NCBI GenBank assembly: GCA_012270795.1
Contig: JAAXHO010000213.1
Span: 1 to 64,000, forward strand
Length of the DNA: 64,000 bases
Direction: 5' to 3'
From: Candidatus Poribacteria bacterium
GTDB lineage: Bacteria > Poribacteria > WGA-4E > WGA-3G
Position numbers and translations under genes: made by a program. The notes beneath the pieces were generated by a model. The model ran no database searches. It saw only the letters and a program-made list of their open reading frames with translations, and was not told the DNA's origin. Positions 54,281-61,880 of the stretch are shown one piece after another (positions within the stretch are counted from its first letter, which is position 1; the number at the start of each line of letters is the position of its first letter).

Positions 54281-55983
54281 ATGAAAAAAGAACCTATATA
54301 TTAACAGTAGTATTGTCATTCGTCATTATAACAGTTATTTTCGCACAAATCACTGGCGATATCAATGACGACGGTTCAGTGAACATTCTTGATCTAACAT
54401 ACATCGCATCATATATTGGAGAGAGTGTTGATGCGACACAAACACCTAATCCAGATATTAACGGTGATGGTACCGTCAATATATTAGACATTGTCCTCGT
54501 TGCTGGTATGATTGGTGATGGAGTATCTGATAAGAATACTCTGGTTTTTGGACGAGGCGGCGATTCCATAACACTTGATCCCTCTCAAGTCCTTGATGGA
54601 GAATCTGCTAAAGTTTGTGATATGATCTTTGATACACTTGTTCAATATAGAGAAGATACAACAGAAATAGAACCAGCTTTAGCAGAGATGTGGGATAATT
54701 CAGCTGACGGATTGACGTGGACATTTTACATGCGTCACGATGTACAATTCCACGATGGAACCCCTTGCAATGCTTATGCAGCTGCTTTTTCATTGAACCG
54801 TCCTAACGCTCAGACAGCAAGTTTTTATGGTGAATTTATCAATCAGATTGTTGCAATTGACGAGTTTACGCTGCAAGTAAATCTTAAGACCCCTTACGCA
54901 CCTTTTCTAACTCTAATTGCTTCTACTGAAAACTCAATCGTGAGTCCAAACGCTGTTGAAAAATTTGGTGAGGAATTCGTAAACAATCCTATAGGCACAG
55001 GCCCCTTTAAGTTTGTTCAATGGATACGGAATGATAAAATTGAACTTAACGCGAACGAAACACATTGAACAGGAAAACCGCATATTGATAAACTTGTTTT
55101 CCGCTCAATTCCTGATAACAATATGAGATTCATGGAACTTCAAATGGGTAACATACATGTCATGGAATTTCCAAATCCAGAGGACTTAACTATAATTCGT
55201 AGTGATAACAGACTCGAACTCCTCATGCAACCAAGTCTGAATATTGGGTATCTGGCTATGAATATGGATAAACCTCCGTTTGACAATCTGAAAGTTCGTC
55301 TTGCTATCAATCATGCAATCAATAAAGCAGATATAATAGAACGTCTTTACCAAGGGACAGGAATCCCAGCAAAAAATCCAATTCCACCGACATTATGGAG
55401 TTATGATGATTCAATTGAAGAATACGCGTATGATCCTGAACTCGCTAAACAACTTCTTATAGAAGCAGGATATCCAGATGGGTTTGAAACGACTTTATGG
55501 GCACTGCCTATTCCACGGCCATATATACCTAATGGCATGGCACTTGCAGAAGAATTACAAATAGCTTTACGAGTAATCGGAATAGAAACTACCATCGTTA
55601 CTCATGACTGGCCTACCTACATTGAAAAAACAGAAAACGGTGAACATGATATGGCAATGCTTGGTTGGAGTGCAAGTGCTGACCCTGATAACTTCCTATA
55701 TTATCTATTGAGTAAGGTTACTGCGCAAAAACCCGCACTGAATATAGCATTTTATCGTAGTGACGAGATGCAAGATGTACTTGATCAGGCAAGGATAAGC
55801 ACTGTTCACGACGAACGCGTTCAGTTATACCAACAGGCACAAGCAATTTTCCATAGAGATGTTCCCTGGGTACCATTAGCACATGCACAACGACTATTGG
55901 TAATTGATAAGAATGTCAACAATGTAAAACTTGCACCCTCAGGTTGGAAATATCTGCGTCGTGTATCACTTGAAGCAGAATAG
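54281..55983 (+). pseudogene. dockerin-fused substrate-binding protein, broken by frameshift and in-frame TGA
   Basis: This paralogue of the 52612 protein has an N-terminal pair of dockerin-type calcium repeats (GDINDDGSVNILDLTYIASYIG and DINGDGTVNILDIVLVAGMIG) inserted between signal peptide and binding domain. Two lesions are visible. After ATG 54281 the frame stops at codon 8, but one more A in the run ATGAAAAAAG opens M-K-K-R-T-Y-I-L, leading into the signal peptide VVLSFVIITVIFAQ. At 55066-55068 a TGA replaces the Trp of the paralogue's NKNYWGG (here NETH-stop-TG). The remainder aligns well to the end. Intact, it would be a secreted binding protein anchored through a dockerin-cohesin-type contact. 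Confidence 0.82.
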
Positions 55984-56002
55984 ATATAATACCTAACACA
56001 CT

Positions 56003-57043
56003 ATGTTAAAAATAGGTAATTTAGACATACAAGATTTTCCACTACTACTGGCACCGATGGAAGATGTCAGTGATCCGCCATTTCGCGCCGTATGCAAAGA
56101 GAACGGCGCGGATCTCATGTATACCGAATTCATCTCTTCTGAAGCACTCATTAGAGATGCTGCACAGAGTGTCGCAAAATTAGACATCTTTGAATATGAA
56201 AGACCCATCGGTATCCAGATTTTTGGACATGATATTCAGGTAATGCGTGAATCTGTTGAGATCACTGAACGTGTCAATCCTGACATCATTGACATAAATT
56301 ACGGATGTCCTGTTAAGAAAGTAACTTGTAAAGGAGCTGGTGCAGGTATCTTGCAAGACATTCCAAAGATGGTCAGAATGACTGCAGAAATGGTGAGAGC
56401 AACAGAATTACCAGTGACTGTCAAAACACGTTTAGGTTGGGATGACAATACGAAGCACATCGTTGAAGTTGCTGAGAGACTTCAGGATGTCGGTATCAAG
56501 GCAATTGCAATCCACGGCAGAACACGAAAACAGATGTATAAAGGGGAAGCAGATTGGACACTTATCGGCAAAATTAAAGATAATCCTAAAATGAATATCC
56601 CAGTTTTTGGCAACGGGGATGTAGACAGTCCACAAAAAGCACAAAAAATGCGACAGAAATATGGCGTAGATGGTATCATGATCGGCAGGGCTGCTATTGG
56701 ATACCCTTGGATATTCAATGAGATAAAACACTACTTCACAACAGGTAAAATGCTTCAACCCCCATCAATTGATGAACGTATTTCTGTTTTTAGAAAACAT
56801 ATTGATTTTTCCATTAAATGGAAAGGTCTGACACTCGGACTTCTTGAGATGAGACGGCACTATTCTAACTATTTTAAAGGTATACCTCACATTAAACCCT
56901 TTAGAACACGTTTGGTCACCTGTGATAGTTACGATGGTGTATTAGATATCGTTGAGGAAATTCGCACACATGCATATCGTTTTCAGGATACATCTAATCA
57001 ATATTTGATAAACCAGTTTCAATATGAAAATGCCTTGATATAA
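56003..57043 (+). CDS. dusB: tRNA-dihydrouridine synthase DusB (NifR3 type)
   Basis: This flavoenzyme reduces specific uridines in tRNA to dihydrouridine with NADPH. APMEDVSDPPFRAVCKENGADLMYTEF is the FMN-barrel opening. The catalytic Cys is C102 in NYGCPVKKV, followed by TVKTRLGWDD, AIAIHGRTRKQMYKGEADW and GNGDVDSP, DGIMIGRAAIGYPWIF for FMN phosphate binding. The length (346) is normal. It starts 19 bp after the broken binding-protein gene and may use its promoter. It precedes dapF with an inverted-repeat element between. Confidence 0.93.
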   Translation: MLKIGNLDIQDFPLLLAPMEDVSDPPFRAVCKENGADLMYTEFISSEALIRDAAQSVAKLDIFEYERPIGIQIFGHDIQVMRESVEITERVNPDIIDINYGCPVKKVTCKGAGAGILQDIPKMVRMTAEMVRATELPVTVKTRLGWDDNTKHIVEVAERLQDVGIKAIAIHGRTRKQMYKGEADWTLIGKIKDNPKMNIPVFGNGDVDSPQKAQKMRQKYGVDGIMIGRAAIGYPWIFNEIKHYFTTGKMLQPPSIDERISVFRKHIDFSIKWKGLTLGLLEMRRHYSNYFKGIPHIKPFRTRLVTCDSYDGVLDIVEEIRTHAYRFQDTSNQYLINQFQYENALI

Positions 57044-57079
57044 TAACTTCATTGTTCATTTATGGTGAATTATTGGATA

Positions 57080-57198
57080 AATTACACACATCTTCTTGTA
57101 GGAGCGACCTCTGGTCGCGACCCGGGGAATGCCAAAAGGCATTCATACCTTTGATTTCTTGATTCGGAGGTTGCTCCTACCTGTGAAAGTGTGTAATT
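57080..57198. repeat. TIR-type element with GTAGGAGCGACC/GGTCGCTCCTAC palindrome (family 3)
   Basis: AATTACACAC at 57080-57089 faces GTGTGTAATT at 57189-57198. Within, TGTAGGAGCGACCTC faces GGTTGCTCCTACC, with CGCGACCCGGGGAATGCC in the middle. The same core is at 59486-59622. It ends 50 bp before dapF. Confidence 0.65.
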
Positions 57199-57248
57199 AA
57201 TTTCATAATCTACCATAGTATCTACAGGTATAAATGTAAGGAATTAAT

Positions 57249-58082
57249 ATGGACAAGATACCTTTTATGAAACTTAGTGGAGCGGGTAACGACTTTGTTA
57301 TTATAAACAACCTTAACCACATCATTGATAGCACTAATTCAGAATTTTTGAGTTTTGTAACTAAAATATGTCAACGTCGAATGTCAGTAGGTGCAGATGG
57401 AGTTCTACTCGTAGAACCGACAGAAGATGCTGATTTTCGGATGCGTTATTTCAACGCAGATGGCGGCGAGGCTGAAACCTGTGGTAACGGCGCACGTTGT
57501 ATCTCTAAATTTGCATTCTTGAATGGAATCGTTCCAAAACAGATGCGATTTTTAACAAATGCAGGAATATATGAAGCGGAAATTGTTGGTGACAACGTTA
57601 AAGTACGTATGAGCGATCCAACAGATTTACGTATAAATGTACCACTGCAACTTGAAGACGGCGTACACAAAGTTGGTTTCGCGAATAGTGGGGTCCCACA
57701 TGTTGTTTTCTTAGTGGACGATTTGAAATCTACCGATGTTTTTGATCTTGGACAGCAAACTCGCTATCACAATGACTTCAAACCCGCAGGTACAAACGCC
57801 AATTTTATCACGGTTCACTCAGAAGAACTAATTGAAATTCGCACTTATGAACGTGGTGTTGAAAATGAGACACTCGCTTGCGGCACGGGGTCTATCGCAT
57901 CAGCAATTGTATCAGCAACTTTGGGGAAGGTAGAATCACCGGTTTCTGTAAAAACTGCAAGTGGCGTTGTGTTGAAAATACATTTCGATTTAGAAGAAAA
58001 TGAAGCAAAAAACGTGTATCTTGAAGGTGATGCACGTGTAATTTTCGCAGGAGAACTCACATCAGCCGCATGGAATTATTAG
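57249..58082 (+). CDS. dapF: diaminopimelate epimerase
   Basis: DapF interconverts LL- and meso-diaminopimelate for lysine and peptidoglycan synthesis, without cofactor, using two Cys residues. Both are present: C78 in ETCGNGARCI and C211 in LACGTGSIA. MKLSGAGNDFVIIN at the start and FNADGGEAETCGNGAR are the standard signatures. The length (277) is normal. It precedes dapA in the same direction but is separated from it by a family 1 element. Confidence 0.96.
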   Translation: MDKIPFMKLSGAGNDFVIINNLNHIIDSTNSEFLSFVTKICQRRMSVGADGVLLVEPTEDADFRMRYFNADGGEAETCGNGARCISKFAFLNGIVPKQMRFLTNAGIYEAEIVGDNVKVRMSDPTDLRINVPLQLEDGVHKVGFANSGVPHVVFLVDDLKSTDVFDLGQQTRYHNDFKPAGTNANFITVHSEELIEIRTYERGVENETLACGTGSIASAIVSATLGKVESPVSVKTASGVVLKIHFDLEENEAKNVYLEGDARVIFAGELTSAAWNY

Positions 58083-58108
58083 TCAGAAAAACCTATATAA
58101 TCATAAAA

Positions 58109-58257
58109 TAACTCAAGTTGCTACCTATTTTTTGTTGGAGGGGTTTCTAACCCCGATTGATCACAGAAAAACAACGAATTTTGATGCGTTTTGTCATAAA
58201 TCGGGGTTAGAAACCCCTCCAACAAGAGTATTCTAAAGTAGGTGGCAACTTAGGTTA
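58109..58257. repeat. TIR-type miniature element, family 1, complete copy (149 bp)
   Basis: The ends are TAACTCAAGTTGCTACCTA and, inverted at the right, TAACCTAAGTTGCCACCTA. Inside, GTTGGAGGGGTTTCTAACCC and its complement (GGGTTAGAAACCCCTCCAAC) form a long hairpin. AAAATAA occurs at both outer edges, a possible target duplication. The right end lies 24 bp before the dapA start codon. The right half recurs at 1-47. Confidence 0.75.
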
Positions 58258-58280
58258 AAATAACCATCAAGGAGGAATAC

Positions 58281-59156
58281 ATGTTTGAGGGGTCTTTTGT
58301 TGCACTCGTTACACCTTTTAAGGACGATGAATCGTTAGATGAAGGAAAGCTAAGAGAACTGATTCAGTTTCAGATTGAAGGCGGAACACACGGCATCGTC
58401 CCGTGTGGCACAACCGGAGAATCCCCTTCCCTTTCCGAAGCTGAACACGACAGAGTTATTGAAATCACCGTTGATACAGTAAATGGGAAGTTACCTGTCA
58501 TCGCTGGTACTGGTTCAAATTCTACGACGCGAACACTGCGCGCTACAAAACACGCAAAAGCAGCGGGGGCAGATGCAGCACTCATTGTTACCCCATACTA
58601 CAACAAACCCACACAAGATGGACTGTACGCTCATTACATGAAAATTGCAGATTCTGTTGACATCCCTATTGTGGTATACAACGTACCTGGACGGTGTGGT
58701 ACTGACATTCTATCACCTACGATTGCACGTCTTGCAGAACATCCTAACATTGTCGCATTAAAAGAAGCAACGGGTGAACTCAAACGCGCAAGTGAAGTCG
58801 TCAACATGTGTCCCGAAGACTTTGTTGTACTATCTGGAGACGATGTTAACACGCTTCCAATCTTGGTTGTAGGTGGTAAAGGTGTAATCTCGGTTGTAGC
58901 TAACATTGCCCCCGCAGATGTAGCGGAAATGTGTAATGCTTTTCATGCTGGTAACCTTGACCTTGCAAGAAAAATCCATTATAAGACCTTTCCGTTGGCA
59001 GTTAATCTCTTTATTGAAACAAATCCAATCCCTGCCAAAACTGCCCTCATGTTAATGGGTAAACTCAATGGAAAAGTCCGACTCCCACTTGCCCCGATGA
59101 CACCTGCGAATCTTGAATCCCTCCGAAAGACGCTTACGGAAACAGGATTGATTTAA
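58281..59156 (+). CDS. dapA: 4-hydroxy-tetrahydrodipicolinate synthase
   Basis: DapA condenses pyruvate with aspartate semialdehyde, the first committed step to lysine and diaminopimelate. The Schiff-base lysine is K161 in VALKEATGEL and the relay Tyr is Y133 in VVYNVPGRCGTD; GTTGESPSLSEAEH is the usual pyruvate loop. The length (291) is normal. AAGGAGG precedes ATG 58281, very close to the right end of the miniature element, whose insertion may have changed its promoter. Confidence 0.96.
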   Translation: MFEGSFVALVTPFKDDESLDEGKLRELIQFQIEGGTHGIVPCGTTGESPSLSEAEHDRVIEITVDTVNGKLPVIAGTGSNSTTRTLRATKHAKAAGADAALIVTPYYNKPTQDGLYAHYMKIADSVDIPIVVYNVPGRCGTDILSPTIARLAEHPNIVALKEATGELKRASEVVNMCPEDFVVLSGDDVNTLPILVVGGKGVISVVANIAPADVAEMCNAFHAGNLDLARKIHYKTFPLAVNLFIETNPIPAKTALMLMGKLNGKVRLPLAPMTPANLESLRKTLTETGLI

Positions 59157-59164
59157 TGCAAATG

Positions 59165-59666
59165 TAATACCATTTCTAATTGATAATGTCTCTTTTTTGT
59201 AGCACAAACTTTTAGTTTGGGTTTCCATATTAGATTACATTTCACAAAAACCTGTAATGCGACATCTTTTATTAGAATTGGTATAATTTCAAAATGTGAA
59301 CATACGAGGAATCTCATAAAAAGGGTTTTATTGTCCATTTCAACAGCACCAGCGGTGCGATAGGTGTATAAAAAACAATACAAACGAAAACACGAAAACT
59401 GTCCAAACTATAGTAATAACAATTCTAATAAATATTTTCTCATTAAGGAATTCCACTGTTATCGCTGGTTGAAGGTCTCTCTTCGGTAGGAGCGACCTCC
59501 CGGTCGCGACCCGGGGAATGCCATAGGGCGAATGCGCTTGGTAGAATACACGTGTGGTATTCTACATGATTCTACATGATTCGCCATGATTCATACCGTT
59601 GATTTGGAGGTCGCTCCTACCATATCTCTACAGGTAATGAGATATTATCAATTAGAAATGGTATAA
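59165..59666. repeat. TIR-type composite element, family 2 (502 bp)
   Basis: TAATACCATTTCTAATTGATAAT at the left is the inverted copy of ATTATCAATTAGAAATGGTATAA at the right. A third, inner end (TTAGAATTGGTATAATT at 59276-59286) defines a smaller unit. The right half carries a family 3 palindrome (GTAGGAGCGACCTCC with GGAGGTCGCTCCTAC, 59486-59622) interrupted by tandem ATTCTACATG copies. It occupies nearly the whole gap before the hydrolase gene, which has no other gene in it. Confidence 0.7.
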
Positions 59667-59681
59667 GATCAAGGAAAATTC

Positions 59682-60776
59682 ATGAGGAAAAATATGAAAA
59701 AATTTATCAAATTTGTGCTTATAGGTGTAGTGTCAATTGTGGTAGTAATTGCCATCGCTGTAGTATATATGTTTTGGCAAATGGGACAACCTCTCTATAC
59801 ATTTGGTTCTGTCAGCGCAGGTGAGAACTTACGAGCTCCGTTGGAACCACCAGAACAAACTGATTCGTCAGTGTGGCGCGTGGAATCCGATATATCGCTT
59901 CACTTCAACGCGTATGGTGAAGGTAGACCTGTCGTCATTGTTCACGGTGGACCAGGGATCCCTTATGCAAACGCATGGAAAGGATTAGAATCGTTGGAGG
60001 AACAATTTACATTCTATTACTACCATCAACGAGGTGCGGGGGACTCAACCAGACCAATTAACCGGTTCGAATCAAAGAATTATCCGAAAAATATGACAGC
60101 ACTTGAGCAAACACTTGGCATCGGGGCACAGATTGCAGATATAGAACGCATCCGCCGTATCCTCAATGAAGAGAAATTATTGTTAATCGGACATTCCTTC
60201 GGGGGTTTTATCGCCGCACTGTACGCAGCAGAATTTCCTGAACAGGTGGAGAAGATGATTCTTATTGCCCCCGCAGGTATGCTGACACCACCACAGAAGG
60301 AAAACAACATATTTGATGCTGTCAGGGACAGAATCCCTGTAAATGAACAAGCTAAGTATAACTCCCTCGTCAAAGAATACTTCAATTTCGGAGGCATTTT
60401 TTCTAAATCGGATAGCGATCTTGTAGATTTACATACGCAAGTAGGGCACTATCTCTTGAAGGGGATGGGATATGATATTTCCCTTATGGATGCGCCGCCT
60501 ACTCCAGGTGGATGGAGTTCATTTGCCGTTTATTTCAGCACTGGCAAATCACCAGATTACCGCGATGCCGTTGCAAATATAACAGCACCAACCCTAATTT
60601 TGCACGGAGATGACGATGATATTTCCCTGAAGGGTAGCAAGGAATACGAGGAGTCTATTCCAAATGCGAAGTTTGTATCTATCGGTTGTTCCGATACAAC
60701 TTCTATTTCTGGACATTTTATATTTGACGATTGCCCAGATCAGTTTGCCGAAGCTGTTAGAGAATTTCTTGACTGA
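59682..60776 (+). CDS. alpha/beta hydrolase, proline-iminopeptidase-like, membrane-anchored
   Basis: A 364-residue alpha/beta hydrolase. An N-terminal membrane anchor (residues ~6-31, FIKFVLIGVVSIVVVIAIAVVYMF) puts the enzyme outside the cytoplasm. The oxyanion segment is VHGGPGIPYANAW, the tight turn YYHQRGAGDST, the nucleophile S172 in LIGHSFGGF, an Asp in LHGDDDD and the His in ISGHFIFDD, as in prolyl aminopeptidases and related esterases. ATG 59682 has AAGGAAAA upstream; ATG 59694 with GAGGAAAA is an equal alternative. The 3' end overlaps the convergent patatin gene by 37 bp. Confidence 0.87.
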   Translation: MRKNMKKFIKFVLIGVVSIVVVIAIAVVYMFWQMGQPLYTFGSVSAGENLRAPLEPPEQTDSSVWRVESDISLHFNAYGEGRPVVIVHGGPGIPYANAWKGLESLEEQFTFYYYHQRGAGDSTRPINRFESKNYPKNMTALEQTLGIGAQIADIERIRRILNEEKLLLIGHSFGGFIAALYAAEFPEQVEKMILIAPAGMLTPPQKENNIFDAVRDRIPVNEQAKYNSLVKEYFNFGGIFSKSDSDLVDLHTQVGHYLLKGMGYDISLMDAPPTPGGWSSFAVYFSTGKSPDYRDAVANITAPTLILHGDDDDISLKGSKEYEESIPNAKFVSIGCSDTTSISGHFIFDDCPDQFAEAVREFLD

Positions 60777-61678
60777 CAAATAAATGCTTCTATTTTTGAA
60801 ACATGTTCGGTGAAATCTCTTTCAGCGAGCGTTTTCAATTTTTCTAAATGCACAACTGTATCTATATCCCAAAAATCTATTTCTGGGTCTATACGCAAAT
60901 AATTGTCTTGCAATAGGCGTGTCATCATATTAGCGGATGAATGAGATTGTAAAGTCATCACATACGAAACTAATTTCACACCACCCCAACCCGAAAGAAA
61001 ACCCCAACCGTTTTTGTTACGATACATAGATGTGGAATGTCCCGTACCTATTGACAGAATCCTTATTTGCGATACCTTTTTCCCAAAAATTGTAAGTGCT
61101 TCTACATAAGCTGCAATTGAAGGATTATTTGCCCATAGTCCTCCATCTGCTAATAACCGATCATTCACTATTTTCGGTGCGAAAAATGTCGGCGCAGCGC
61201 ATGATGCCACGATTGCATCAAGTAAACACACATGTCCATTTGAATGATCGGATTCACTCAGTTTTTCAGCATAGTTCGATCTAAAAACATGCAACTCACT
61301 TTTAGTAATTTCTGAGCTTGTTATTAACAAAGGTGTGGATATTTCTGATAACGGTTTTGCCGGTATATGTTTAGCGATTATTTGCAACAACTTTTCGTTT
61401 GAATACTTGCTGAATAACAACTGATTTCGATACCATTTCCTTTGAAATATCTCATGTGTTTCAGATTCAAATAGCTCGACGATTTCATCCATAGATATAT
61501 CTGAAACTGCTGCATCTGCAATGATTGAACCCGTGCTTGTGCCTGCAATGAGATGAAAGCAGTCCTTGATTCGCACACCAAGTTCATGTTCTATTTTAGC
61601 AAGTAATTGAGCAGTATAAATGCCGCGTGTACCGCCGCCATCTAATGCAAGAATATGAAAGGTTTCTGAGTTTTTCAT
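60740..61678 (-). CDS. patatin-like phospholipase
   Basis: A ~312-residue acyl hydrolase with a Ser-Asp dyad. The oxyanion loop is ALDGGGTRGIYTA, the nucleophile S48 lies in IAGTSTGS, and the Asp in LLADGGLWANNP. It would cleave membrane or lipid-storage acyl esters; related genes also act in phage-defence (CBASS) systems, but no cyclase or sensor gene is adjacent here. ATG 61678 with GGGAAG upstream is chosen over 61690. The last 37 bp overlap the 3' end of the hydrolase gene on the other strand. Confidence 0.9.
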   Translation of the reverse strand: MKNSETFHILALDGGGTRGIYTAQLLAKIEHELGVRIKDCFHLIAGTSTGSIIADAAVSDISMDEIVELFESETHEIFQRKWYRNQLLFSKYSNEKLLQIIAKHIPAKPLSEISTPLLITSSEITKSELHVFRSNYAEKLSESDHSNGHVCLLDAIVASCAAPTFFAPKIVNDRLLADGGLWANNPSIAAYVEALTIFGKKVSQIRILSIGTGHSTSMYRNKNGWGFLSGWGGVKLVSYVMTLQSHSSANMMTRLLQDNYLRIDPEIDFWDIDTVVHLEKLKTLAERDFTEHVSKIEAFICQSRNSLTASAN

Positions 61679-61880
61679 TAGGCTTCCCATTTAGTTTTAA
61701 TCACATATTCAAGGTATCACATTTTCTTATGAAAATCAATTGATTCTACGAAAACTCTTATTGCCTTGACAATGACAAGAATAATATAGTATTCTATTTA
61801 TAGAGCATAAAAAACCTTACAGTATAGGTTGTTATTGAGGAAAAGCAAGACATAAATTTTTATCTGTGGAGACAACAATT

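Noticed and set aside
55066..55068. UGA read as Trp (alternative genetic code)
   Set aside because: The other in-frame UGA (38488) replaces Arg and a UAA replaces Gln at 1232, so no single reassignment fits, and UGA serves as a normal stop, e.g. for nnr at 17450-17452.
60061..60075. tRNA-like GGTTCGAATC
   Set aside because: It lies inside the alpha/beta hydrolase coding sequence and no cloverleaf can be built around it. No tRNA or rRNA gene was found in the window.
60740..61678. Patatin as part of a CBASS phage-defence operon
   Set aside because: No nucleotide cyclase, HORMA or TRIP13-like gene is adjacent; the flanking genes are an unrelated hydrolase and a UPF0182 protein.
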